A stretch of 60,847 bases of DNA from an uncultured SAR86 cluster bacterium (GTDB taxonomy: Bacteria > Pseudomonadota > Gammaproteobacteria > Magnimaribacterales > D2472), in the NCBI GenBank assembly GCA_902515775.1, contig CABXVU010000009.1, positions 1 through 60,847 of the forward strand, in the 5' to 3' direction. Position 1 is the first letter of the stretch; the number at the start of each line of letters is the position of its first letter. Made by a program: the position numbers and the translations under genes. Shown piece by piece: positions 41,157-49,412 of the stretch. The notes under the pieces are model-generated. The model worked only from the letters and a program-made list of their open reading frames with translations. It made no database searches and was not told the DNA's origin.

Positions 41157-42940
41157 TGGCATTAAATTTAAATCAAGTTCCCAGTACTCCTGGAATATAT
41201 AAGTTTTTTTCAAAAAATAAAATTATATACATCGGAAAGGCAAAAAATTTAAAAAAAAGGGTATCCTCATATTTTGGACAATCCTTTAAGGATAGAAAAA
41301 CACAGCAAATAAAATTCCTTACTGATAAAATTGAGACTTTTTCTACAACTACAGAAGCAGAAGCTCTGCTATTGGAGCAGTCCTTAATCAAAGAAAATTT
41401 ACCCCGGTTCAATATTCTCCTCCGAGATGATAAAACATATCCATACGTGTATTTTTCAATGGATCATAAATTTCCAAGTATTAGCATGAAAAGATCAAAA
41501 CATGCTGTCTCTAAAAATTTTTTTGGACCTTTTATAAGTGCTCAAGCTGTAAAATCAACTATTAAAGATTTGCAGAAGATTTATCAGATTCGAAATTGCA
41601 GTGACACTACTTTTAATAACAGATCTAGACCATGTATTGAGCATCAAATGCAACGATGTTCCGCTCCATGTGTAGATTTAATTTCTGAATTTAGCTATCA
41701 ATCAGATATTTTATCCTCTCAACATCATCTGTCCTCTTCAGGAAATGAAACTAAAACGTTAATGATTTCTAAGATGCATAAACTAGCTGAGCAGCAAGAG
41801 TTTGAAAGAGCTAATGAGATTAAAAAAAGAATAAAAAGCATAGATCTTATGTATCAAGAGCAATCTTTTAATAGCTCACTAACAAGCATTGATTTCTTTT
41901 CTTGTGTTTCTAAACTTGATAGAACCGGAGTATGTATTTTGACTGTGAGAGATGGAAAGATCAGGGGCACTAAAACTCATTATCTTAAAGGAGATCAACT
42001 TCAAGATATCGATAGCTTATTTCAAAGCTTAATATTTTCATATTATCAAAATAGTTTTTCTCTTCCGAAGAAGATAATTTTAAATATTAAGCCTAGAAAC
42101 CTTCAATTGATCAAACAAGCCGTTCAGCTTAAATTTGGCAAAAAAATTTTAATTTCGACAAGCATTAACTCAAATACAAGAAAAGTTGCCAAATTGTGCG
42201 CATTAAATGCTAATCAAGTTATTGAAAATCGAATAAATCAAGCTGATAAATATTCATTTGCTATAAAGGATCTTATTTCTCATTTAGCGCTAAAGAGGAA
42301 AAATTTAATAATAGAAGGTTTTGATGTGAGCCATCACAGCGGCAAGTATGCTGTAGCGTCTTCTGTGAGATTTTCTTCAAATGGACCAGATAAAAATAAG
42401 TATAGGCTTTTTAACATACCAAAAGAATTTTCTGGAAATGATATAGCCTCTATGAAGCATGTTCTTGAAAGAAGAATTAATAGATCAAGCGCCGATCCAC
42501 TGCCAGATATTATTCTCATTGATGGAGGTCAGCTTCAACTGGAGGCCGCATTGAATATTTTCTCTACTTTGGTTATCAGACCACCAATGATACTCAGCAT
42601 TGTTAAGGGCTCGAAGAGAATAAGGTCAACAGAGACAATTCTCGCTAAGAATGGCATTATTGAGATGCAAAAAGATAGCACAGGATTCTTGCTTCTCCAG
42701 CAAATTCGAGATGAATCACATAGATTTGCAATTGCGAGTAACAGAAAAAAGAAAAATAAATCTGTAAAATTTTCATCGTTAGACGATGTATTTGGACTTG
42801 GACCAAAAAAGAAGAAAAAATTAATAAATTATTTTGGATCATTAAAAGCTATAAAATCAGCATCTTTGAAAGATTTATGCACGGTTGAGGGAATAAATAT
42901 TAAAATAGCAAAGGAAATTAAGAAAAAATATAAATTATGA
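41156..42940 (+). CDS. uvrC: UvrABC nuclease subunit C
   Basis: UvrC makes both cuts around a DNA lesion bound by UvrB. The 594-residue protein has the N-terminal GIY-YIG domain ('STPGIYKFFSKNKIIYIGKAKNLKKRV', here IY/IYIG), a cysteine-rich patch ('RPCIEHQMQRCSAPCVD'), the UVR motif ('LAEQQEFERANEIKKRIK'), the RNase H-like 5' nuclease ('EGFDVSHHSGKYAVASSV', 'ILIDGGQLQLEAAL') and C-terminal helix-hairpin-helix units ('LGPKKKKKLINYFGS'). The ATG at 41156 overlaps the pgi stop by one base (TAATG) and fits the family start. An in-frame ATG at 41051 inside pgi is not used. uvrC-pgsA is a conserved gammaproteobacterial pair. Confidence 0.95.
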   Translation: MALNLNQVPSTPGIYKFFSKNKIIYIGKAKNLKKRVSSYFGQSFKDRKTQQIKFLTDKIETFSTTTEAEALLLEQSLIKENLPRFNILLRDDKTYPYVYFSMDHKFPSISMKRSKHAVSKNFFGPFISAQAVKSTIKDLQKIYQIRNCSDTTFNNRSRPCIEHQMQRCSAPCVDLISEFSYQSDILSSQHHLSSSGNETKTLMISKMHKLAEQQEFERANEIKKRIKSIDLMYQEQSFNSSLTSIDFFSCVSKLDRTGVCILTVRDGKIRGTKTHYLKGDQLQDIDSLFQSLIFSYYQNSFSLPKKIILNIKPRNLQLIKQAVQLKFGKKILISTSINSNTRKVAKLCALNANQVIENRINQADKYSFAIKDLISHLALKRKNLIIEGFDVSHHSGKYAVASSVRFSSNGPDKNKYRLFNIPKEFSGNDIASMKHVLERRINRSSADPLPDIILIDGGQLQLEAALNIFSTLVIRPPMILSIVKGSKRIRSTETILAKNGIIEMQKDSTGFLLLQQIRDESHRFAIASNRKKKNKSVKFSSLDDVFGLGPKKKKKLINYFGSLKAIKSASLKDLCTVEGINIKIAKEIKKKYKL

Positions 42941-43482
42941 GAAATTTTATTAATTCATTAACCTTTTTTAGAATTCTTGTCGCTCCAATAATATTTCTTT
43001 TAATAGCAAGTGGGAACAATCATCTACTAACATTATTTTTATTTATTTTAGCTGCATTGTCTGATTTTTGGGATGGATACCTAGCAAGGAAATATCAATT
43101 TGAAACAGTCTTTGGAGAAATTCTTGATCCAATAGCCGACAAAATTTTGCTAGCATTTATGCTTTTAGGATTTACTATTTATTTCAACAGTATCTATATA
43201 GGACTTTTTGGAGGTATTATTCTCGCCAGAGAATTCTTCATATCAGCATTAAGAGACTTTAATTCGAAAAATAATATCAGCGTAACTAAGGTTACATTTT
43301 TAGCAAAAATAAAAACCTCAGTTCAATTTTTTACTTTTCTTATATATTTATTGGGAATAATTTTTGATAACGGCTTGATTATATTGATAGGAAATTTATT
43401 TCTTTTGATTGCTTTGATTATTACACTGCAAACTGGCATAAAGTATACTGTAAACACCATTAACTTTTTGAATAAAACTTGA
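42937..43482 (+). CDS. pgsA: CDP-diacylglycerol-glycerol-3-phosphate 3-phosphatidyltransferase
   Basis: A 181-residue inner-membrane enzyme that makes phosphatidylglycerophosphate from CDP-diacylglycerol and glycerol-3-phosphate. The CDP-alcohol phosphotransferase motif is complete: Asp43, Asp46-Gly47, Ala50-Arg51, Gly60, Asp64, Asp68 (D-x2-DG-x2-AR-x8-G-x3-D-x3-D). 'NSLTFFRILVAPIIF' starts the first helix and about five or six hydrophobic segments are visible. PgpA, encoded at 4334, acts on its product. It overlaps uvrC by four bases. A 35-base AT-rich gap follows. Confidence 0.95.
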   Translation: MRNFINSLTFFRILVAPIIFLLIASGNNHLLTLFLFILAALSDFWDGYLARKYQFETVFGEILDPIADKILLAFMLLGFTIYFNSIYIGLFGGIILAREFFISALRDFNSKNNISVTKVTFLAKIKTSVQFFTFLIYLLGIIFDNGLIILIGNLFLLIALIITLQTGIKYTVNTINFLNKT

Positions 43483-43517
43483 GTCCTTTATTTGATTTAT
43501 TAACCTTTTAATTAACT

Positions 43518-44291
43518 ATGAAAATTGCAGTTATTAGTGGAGGCTTTGATCCAATTCACAGTGGGCATATCTCATACATAAATGCTGCTGCAGCAAAAGG
43601 TAAGAAATTAATAGTTTGTTTGAATAGTGATGAATGGTTAATTCAAAAAAAAGGAAAATTTTTTCTTCCATTTGATGAAAGAAAGTCAATTATTCATAAT
43701 CTAAAAAATGTTGATGATGTTATCTCATTCGAAGATGATGAAAGAGGGAGTTGCATTAATGGGTTGCTGAAAGTTCAAAAAATGTATCCCAATGATGAAG
43801 TTATCTTTTGTAATGGAGGAGATAGAGATGGGAAAAATATCCCTGAAATGGAACTTGAAAAGATCAGTTTTGAGTTTTCTGTTGGGGGCAGGGATAAAAA
43901 AAATTCGAGCAGCTGGATACTAAAGAACTGGACCCAAGAGTTTGAGAATAGAGTATGGGGAACATTTTATAATTTGCATCATGATGGGAATGTCAAGGTA
44001 AAAGAATTAGTTGTTCTCCCTGGTAAGGGCATGAGTTTCCAAAAGCATTTTCATAGAGATGAAATTTGGCTTGTTTCAAAAGGTATGTGTAAAGTAAATT
44101 TTAGTAGCAATAAACCAGATGATGCAAAAGAAATATGCCTAGATACCCATGATTATTTTATTGTTGAGCGAAAAAATTGGCATCAAATCATTAATCCCTA
44201 TGATGTACCATGCCATATTATTGAAATACAATATGGTACCAAAACAGTTGAAGATGACATAGAGAGGCTTTATTACTACAAAGAATCCTAA
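43518..44291 (+). CDS. Nucleotidyltransferase-cupin fusion protein
   Basis: A 257-residue protein joining two enzymes' folds. Residues 1-130 are a cytidylyltransferase-like domain with 'GGFDPIHSGHISYI' (the HxGH motif at 14-17) and 'NGGDRDGKNIPE', as in RfaE/HldE C-terminal and TagD/PCT-type enzymes, which activate a sugar- or polyol-phosphate with CTP or ATP. Residues about 155-250 are a cupin like the C-terminus of type II mannose-6-phosphate isomerase: 'LVVLPGKGMSFQKHFHRDEIWLVSKG' in outline, with His177, His179 and Glu182 as likely metal ligands, and 'WHQIINPYD'. The substrate is unknown. It lies just before tRNA-Cys and the polysaccharide locus, so a role in making an activated surface-sugar precursor is plausible. 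Confidence 0.8.
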   Translation: MKIAVISGGFDPIHSGHISYINAAAAKGKKLIVCLNSDEWLIQKKGKFFLPFDERKSIIHNLKNVDDVISFEDDERGSCINGLLKVQKMYPNDEVIFCNGGDRDGKNIPEMELEKISFEFSVGGRDKKNSSSWILKNWTQEFENRVWGTFYNLHHDGNVKVKELVVLPGKGMSFQKHFHRDEIWLVSKGMCKVNFSSNKPDDAKEICLDTHDYFIVERKNWHQIINPYDVPCHIIEIQYGTKTVEDDIERLYYYKES

Positions 44292-44311
44292 GTAATTAAT
44301 TTAAAACATTA

Positions 44312-44385
44312 GGCTGGATGGCAGAGTGGTTATGCAGCGGCCTGCAAAGCCGTTTACGCCGGTTCGATTCCGGCTTCAGCCTCCA
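44312..44385 (+). tRNA. tRNA-Cys (anticodon GCA)
   Basis: A 74-base tRNA with CCA encoded at 44383-44385. The acceptor stem is GGCTGGA/TTCAGCC with one G-T pair, and the discriminator base is T, as is typical for tRNA-Cys. The anticodon loop CTGCAAA carries GCA at 44344-44346, and the T-arm GCCGG-TTCGATT-CCGGC is perfect. It stands between the nucleotidyltransferase-cupin gene and the wzz-like gene. tRNA genes are frequent boundaries of variable islands, and here the polysaccharide locus starts right after it, though no integrase or attachment repeat is seen. Confidence 0.96.
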
Positions 44386-44436
44386 TTATTTTTTTCTAAT
44401 TAAAGATAGTGAAATGATCCAATTATTATTTATGAT

Positions 44437-44445
44437 TGATATAAT
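44437..44445 (+). promoter_or_regulatory. Extended -10 promoter for the polysaccharide locus
   Basis: TGATATAAT at 44437-44445 is a perfect TATAAT preceded by the TG of an extended -10 element, 23 bases before the wzz-like ATG. There is no clear -35, which extended -10 promoters can do without. The identical nine bases occur in front of wecB at 59805-59813. Confidence 0.6.
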
Positions 44446-44467
44446 TAACTCAACTTAAATAATCATT

Positions 44468-45382
44468 ATGGAAGAAGATCACGGCAAAGATACTATTAAC
44501 ATTGGTAACATAATTGATGCATTACTCGAAAGATACAAACTAATCTCAATTGTTACTTCAGTTTTTGCAGTTGTTTCAGTGATTTACTCCCTATCTCTAA
44601 ATAATATATATCAATCCTACGCAACTATATATGTTGAAGACCCATCCGGTACAAAGTTTAGCGGGGCTAGCTCTGGATTAAGCAGCTTGGCATCATTGGC
44701 TGGAATTTCAATTGATTCTGGAAATCAAAAAGAGGACAAAGTACAACTCGTTATTACTATTCTAAAATCATATAAATTAGCTGAAAGTATGCTTGAAGAA
44801 AAGGAAATTTTGCCCTCATTGCTTGCTACTAAGAAAGTTGAGAGATCATCTGGAGAAATTATTTTTAATTCAAAAATATATAATTCAAATCTTGATAAGT
44901 GGCTTGATGATGATGGTAATTTTATTACTGGCCCCACTGCAGCAGATATTTATAAGGCATTAGGAAAATCACTTAAATCCTCCTTTAGTAAGAGAACAGG
45001 ATTCTTAACAGTTAGCTTTGAGCATGAATCAGCAGAATTTTCTAGGTACGTATTAAACTTAATTTTAAATAAAATAGATAAAAGTATTAGAGATAGAGAT
45101 GAGTTTAATGCTCAGAATTCAATTAAATTTTTAAAAAAAGAACTCGAAATAATTGAAACCGGTGAATTAAGAGCTGCTGTCTCTGCTCTCATTCAAAGCG
45201 AGCTACAAAAAATTATTTTAGCCAATAGAGATTCAACATATATTCTAAATTTAATCCAGCCGCCATTTGTACCCTTTGAAAAGAGTAGGCCGTCTAGAGC
45301 CACGATTTGCATAATGGGTACAATATTGGGATTTATTTTTGCTTGTTCTTTTTCTTTATTTATGAAGACTAGGCAATCTTAG
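44468..45382 (+). CDS. Polysaccharide chain-length determinant protein (Wzz family)
   Basis: A 304-residue inner-membrane protein with the Wzz topology: a cytoplasmic N-terminus 'NIGNIIDALLERYKLI', first membrane helix at about 31-50, a long periplasmic helical region, and a second membrane helix at about 278-298 preceded by the proline-rich 'IQPPFVPFEKSRPSRA' typical of the family. It sets the length of O-antigen or capsule chains made by a Wzy polymerase; the Wzy-like protein encoded at 50597 is the likely partner. No tyrosine-kinase domain is attached and no Wza export gene is in the window. It is the first gene of the long plus-strand polysaccharide operon. Confidence 0.88.
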   Translation: MEEDHGKDTINIGNIIDALLERYKLISIVTSVFAVVSVIYSLSLNNIYQSYATIYVEDPSGTKFSGASSGLSSLASLAGISIDSGNQKEDKVQLVITILKSYKLAESMLEEKEILPSLLATKKVERSSGEIIFNSKIYNSNLDKWLDDDGNFITGPTAADIYKALGKSLKSSFSKRTGFLTVSFEHESAEFSRYVLNLILNKIDKSIRDRDEFNAQNSIKFLKKELEIIETGELRAAVSALIQSELQKIILANRDSTYILNLIQPPFVPFEKSRPSRATICIMGTILGFIFACSFSLFMKTRQS

Positions 45383-45393
45383 ATTCCACAAAT

Positions 45394-46584
45394 ATGTCTA
45401 GAAATATAACTATTAAGTTTTCTGTTATTGGATTGGGATATGTGGGTTTGGCAAATTCGATGGTTCTTGCTAAATATTTCGAGGTTGTAGGATTTGATCA
45501 AGATAAAAAAATCATAGCAAATCTTCAAGATAAAAAATCTCATATTAATGAGGATGGGATTAAAAATGCACTTAAGTCAGACAAGATTAATTTTTTAGCT
45601 ACTGACTCAAAGAAACTTTGCTATGAAAAAAGTGATTATATAATTATTGCTACTCCAACTAATTATGATCCAGAAATTAATTTTTTTGATACATCTTCAG
45701 TAGAAAGTTCTATTAATGATGCTCTAGAACTATCACCCGATCAAAGCCTGATAATTATCAAATCTACTATTCCCATTGGTTTCGTTAAAGAGATGAATGC
45801 TAAATATAAAACTTCTAGAATTATTTTTTGCCCTGAGTTTTTGAGAGAAGGCTCATCATATGAGGATGCTGCAAATCCTTCAAGAATTATTATTGGATCC
45901 CACCTTGATGAGGCAAAAGAACTTGGATCTATTCTTAAGCGAACATCTAATAAAAAAGAAGTTGCAGTTATTCATACGGGAAGTGATGAAGCTGAAGCTA
46001 TAAAACTTTTTTCAAATACATATTTGGCAATGCGAGTGGCTTTCTTTAATGAGTTGGACAGTTTTGCACTAAATAATTCCCTCTCATCCCAGGAGATAAT
46101 AGATGGTGTGTCACAAGATAATAGGATAGGGAGATTTTATAATAATCCCTCATTTGGATATGGTGGATATTGTCTTCCAAAAGATACAAAGCAGTTGCTA
46201 TCAAATTTTAACAGTACGCCTCAAAATATAATTTCTGCTGTTGTAGAGAGCAATAAAACTCGCAGGGACTTCTTAGCAAAAAAAATTTTAGAGATGCAAC
46301 CAAAGAAAATTGGTATTTATAGAGTTTCCATGAAGGCAAATTCAGATAATCACAGAAGCTCTGCTATCCTTAAACTATGTAAGCATATTAAAGATTCTTT
46401 TGATGTTGAAATATGCATATTTGAACCAGAGATACTATTATCAGATTTATCTGATTTTGAATTGATTAATGATTTTGAAAAGTTTATCTCTGATATAGAT
46501 TTGATTTTAGCAAATAGAATTGATGATAATCTTAAAAAATTAAATATACCGATATTTACTCGAGATATTTATAATGAAAATTAA
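45394..46584 (+). CDS. ugd: UDP-glucose 6-dehydrogenase
   Basis: A 396-residue enzyme that oxidises UDP-glucose twice to UDP-glucuronate with NAD+. It has 'FSVIGLGYVGLANSMVLAK' (Rossmann motif, residues 9-27), 'IIIATPTNYD', 'STIPIGF', 'FCPEFLREGSSYEDAANPSRIIIG' in outline, 'EAIKLFSNTYLAMRVAFFNELD' and the catalytic Cys260 in 'GYGGYCLPKDTKQL'. The short form with 'NRIG' and 'GGYCLPKDT' matches bacterial Ugd of the Klebsiella/E. coli type. The next gene encodes UDP-glucuronate decarboxylase, so its product is probably drawn on to UDP-xylose. Confidence 0.94.
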   Translation: MSRNITIKFSVIGLGYVGLANSMVLAKYFEVVGFDQDKKIIANLQDKKSHINEDGIKNALKSDKINFLATDSKKLCYEKSDYIIIATPTNYDPEINFFDTSSVESSINDALELSPDQSLIIIKSTIPIGFVKEMNAKYKTSRIIFCPEFLREGSSYEDAANPSRIIIGSHLDEAKELGSILKRTSNKKEVAVIHTGSDEAEAIKLFSNTYLAMRVAFFNELDSFALNNSLSSQEIIDGVSQDNRIGRFYNNPSFGYGGYCLPKDTKQLLSNFNSTPQNIISAVVESNKTRRDFLAKKILEMQPKKIGIYRVSMKANSDNHRSSAILKLCKHIKDSFDVEICIFEPEILLSDLSDFELINDFEKFISDIDLILANRIDDNLKKLNIPIFTRDIYNEN

Positions 46585-46605
46585 AATCTATCTGGAAAAT
46601 ATTCT

Positions 46606-47550
46606 GTGAAAAAAATACTCGTAACTGGTGGAGCAGGGTTTATAGGATCCCACATATGTGAAAAACTTCTGGAAGGCGATAATTATATTTATTGTCTTGA
46701 TAATTTTTATAGTAGTGAAAAATCTAATATCGAACGTTTGTTAAAAGCTAAAAATTTTGAGCATATACTTCATGATATTCAGAAGCCCATTGATATTGAG
46801 ATAGATGAAATATATAACCTTGCTTGCCCAGCTTCTCCTATACATTATCAAAAAGATCCTTTGTTTACATTAAATACATGCTTCATAGGCACATCAAATA
46901 TTCTTAATTTGGCTAAATCTAATAATGCAAAAGTTGTTCATGCTTCTACAAGTGAAGTTTACGGAAACCCATTAATTTCGCCACAAGACGAGACATATCA
47001 AGGGAATGTTAATCCTGTTGGCATCAGAGCCTGCTATGATGAGGGCAAAAGAGTTGCTGAAACTTTAGTTTATGATTTTGTGCGTATGCATAATTTAGAC
47101 GTTAGAGTAGCAAGACTTTTTAATACATATGGTCCTAAGATGCTTCCAAATGACGGTAGGGTTGTATCAAATTTCATAATACAAGCGATTCACTCAAAAC
47201 CCATTACTGTATATGGTGATGGATCGCAGACGAGGTCTTTTTGTTATGTAGCTGATATGGTTCGAGCTTTAATTTTATTAATGGAATTAGATTTAATGCC
47301 AACTTCTCCAATTAATCTTGGTAATCCAGAGGAAAGAACTATTCATAATGCAGCAAATTTCATTATTGAAAAATGCATGTCTAATTCAATTATTGAATTT
47401 CATGACTTGCCATCTGATGATCCGCTGCAAAGAAAGCCAGACATTTCGATGGCGATGTCAATATTATCTTGGGCTCCAGAAGTCAGCTTTGAGGATGGTT
47501 TGAATAAGACGATTGATTATTTTAAAGACTACTATGGAAGCAATATTTAA
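46606..47550 (+). CDS. uxs: UDP-glucuronate decarboxylase (UDP-xylose synthase)
   Basis: A 314-residue extended SDR with a GTG start at 46606. 'ILVTGGAGFIGSHICEKL' binds NAD. 'YNLACPASPIHYQKDPL' and 'GTSNILNLAK' are specific to UDP-glucuronate decarboxylases. Thr/Ser sit in 'HASTSEVYGNP', and Tyr144 and Lys148 in 'RACYDEGKR' complete the active site. 'RLFNTYGPKMLPNDGRVVSNF' is also diagnostic. It converts UDP-glucuronate to UDP-xylose, using the product of the adjacent ugd. UDP-xylose in a marine gammaproteobacterium points to xylose in the surface glycan. The stop overlaps the next gene by one base. Confidence 0.92.
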   Translation: MKKILVTGGAGFIGSHICEKLLEGDNYIYCLDNFYSSEKSNIERLLKAKNFEHILHDIQKPIDIEIDEIYNLACPASPIHYQKDPLFTLNTCFIGTSNILNLAKSNNAKVVHASTSEVYGNPLISPQDETYQGNVNPVGIRACYDEGKRVAETLVYDFVRMHNLDVRVARLFNTYGPKMLPNDGRVVSNFIIQAIHSKPITVYGDGSQTRSFCYVADMVRALILLMELDLMPTSPINLGNPEERTIHNAANFIIEKCMSNSIIEFHDLPSDDPLQRKPDISMAMSILSWAPEVSFEDGLNKTIDYFKDYYGSNI

Positions 47551-49385
47551 TGTGTGGTATTTCGGGATGTTTATCTCATAGCTCATCTTTCTCTTCAAAA
47601 AATATAAACGATTTTTTGAGTAACAGTTCTTTTTCAATGATTTCTAGAGGGCCTGATTCGTCAGGACTGTGGATGAATGATAGGGGAAATGTAGGTTTTG
47701 CTCATCGTCGACTTTCAATTATTGAGACATCAGATCTTGGATCTCAACCAATGAAGGACAAAAAGACTGGGAATACTATTGTTTTTAATGGAGAGATATA
47801 TAACTTTTACTCTTTAAAGCAACAGCTTCAAAAAAAAGGGATGACTTTCATCTCTAACTCTGACACAGAAGTTTTGTTAAGACTTTACGAAGTTTACGGA
47901 GAAAAAATGTTGCCAATGCTTCGAGGCATGTTCTCTTTTGCAATTTGGGATCAATCTAAACAAGAGATCCTGTTAGCAAGAGATCATTTCGGCATCAAGC
48001 CATTATATTATTATGAGGATGATCATAAGTTTCAGTTTGCTTCTCAAGTTAAAGCAATTTTGTCTGACTCAACAGGTAAATTTGAAATGGAACCAGCTGG
48101 ATTGGTAGGCTTTTATTTGTGGGGGCATATTCCGGAGCCATTCACTTTGTATAAAAATATTTATGCTTTGACTCCAGGCTCTTATTTAAAAATTAAACAA
48201 AACGGGTCTAAGATTAAATCACATTTCTTTAAGATCAATGAAGAAGCTCAAGATTTTTCAGAAACAAGAAATTTTACCGATCACTCAGAAATTATTATCG
48301 ATTCTATTAGTGCCCATCTAACTTCCGATGTTGATATCGGTATTTTTCTCTCGTCTGGTATAGATTCCTCTGTAATTGCTTCCACTGCTAATCGGATTCT
48401 CCATGACTCAAAAGATATAGATATGCATGATAAGAAATGGTTAACAAATATAAATAGACTTACTACATTAACACTGGGTTTTAAAGAGTACGAGGGAACC
48501 AAAAATGATGAAATTCCGTTAGCCAAAAAAATTTCTGAATCAATAGGCTCCAATCAAATCATAGGTAAAATTTCAAAAAATGAATATACTAAAAATTCTA
48601 AACATCTTTTTGAAAGTATGGATCAGCCTTCAATAGATGGTGTAAATACTTATTTTATAAGTAAGCTTGCTGCAGAAAATCAACTTAAAGTTGCGTTATC
48701 TGGATTGGGCGCAGACGAGTTTTTTGGAGGATATTCTACTTTTTCTCGAATACCCCGGATCGTAAAAACTTTTAGCCCAATTAATTATTTGCCATCTGTA
48801 AAAAATAGCTTAATTTTTTTGTCTAATAAATTTTTGAGAAAATTTACTCCACCAAAATTTTCAAGCATTATTGAATATTCTGGAGATATAGAAAATTCAT
48901 ATCTTCTTAATCGAAGTTTATATATGCCATGGGAGCTTCCCAAATTTCTTGACTCAACTCTTGTAAAAGAAGGCTGGAATAAACTTCAAACGATTGATCA
49001 GCTTCATTCACAAGTCAGTGGGGTAAGGGATGATTTCTTAAAAATATCATTGCTTGAAACCTCTTTTTATATGAAAAATCAGCTTTTGCGAGATTCAGAT
49101 TGGGCAAGCATGGCCCATTCTTTAGAATTGAGAGTACCATTCGTTGATATTAAAGTTTTTAGGCATATATGCTCATTAAGAGCTTCTGGTCAAAATATTT
49201 CTAAATTACAATTTTTTAAATCACTTGGTCATAATTTACCAAATACAATAGCAACCAGAGGCAAAACTGGTTTTTCAGTTCCAGTAAATCAATGGAAATC
49301 AAATATATCTAAAAATTTTGAAAAAAAATTTAGAAATTCTTCCAGATCTTGGGCAGAAGAAGTTATAAAAAATTTTCATATATAA
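47550..49385 (+). CDS. Asparagine synthase-type glutamine amidotransferase (first copy)
   Basis: A 611-residue AsnB-family protein. The N-terminal Ntn glutaminase domain starts with Cys2 ('MCGISGCLSH') and has 'SRGPDSSG', 'FAHRRLSI', 'VFNGEIYNF' and 'SDTEVLLR'. The synthetase domain has the ATP pyrophosphatase loop 'FLSSGIDSSVIAS' and 'LSGLGADEFFGGY', then 'ELRVPFVD' and 'KTGFSVPV'. It could make asparagine, but in polysaccharide loci such proteins amidate the carboxyl group of uronic-acid sugars. Because a second, different copy lies 6.6 kb downstream in the same locus, the sugar-amidation role is plausible for at least one. Asparagine and serine-like substitutions (SSG versus SGG) separate the two copies. 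Confidence 0.88.
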   Translation: MCGISGCLSHSSSFSSKNINDFLSNSSFSMISRGPDSSGLWMNDRGNVGFAHRRLSIIETSDLGSQPMKDKKTGNTIVFNGEIYNFYSLKQQLQKKGMTFISNSDTEVLLRLYEVYGEKMLPMLRGMFSFAIWDQSKQEILLARDHFGIKPLYYYEDDHKFQFASQVKAILSDSTGKFEMEPAGLVGFYLWGHIPEPFTLYKNIYALTPGSYLKIKQNGSKIKSHFFKINEEAQDFSETRNFTDHSEIIIDSISAHLTSDVDIGIFLSSGIDSSVIASTANRILHDSKDIDMHDKKWLTNINRLTTLTLGFKEYEGTKNDEIPLAKKISESIGSNQIIGKISKNEYTKNSKHLFESMDQPSIDGVNTYFISKLAAENQLKVALSGLGADEFFGGYSTFSRIPRIVKTFSPINYLPSVKNSLIFLSNKFLRKFTPPKFSSIIEYSGDIENSYLLNRSLYMPWELPKFLDSTLVKEGWNKLQTIDQLHSQVSGVRDDFLKISLLETSFYMKNQLLRDSDWASMAHSLELRVPFVDIKVFRHICSLRASGQNISKLQFFKSLGHNLPNTIATRGKTGFSVPVNQWKSNISKNFEKKFRNSSRSWAEEVIKNFHI

Positions 49386-49412
49386 TAAATATCTCAATTA
49401 TTAGTATTTATC

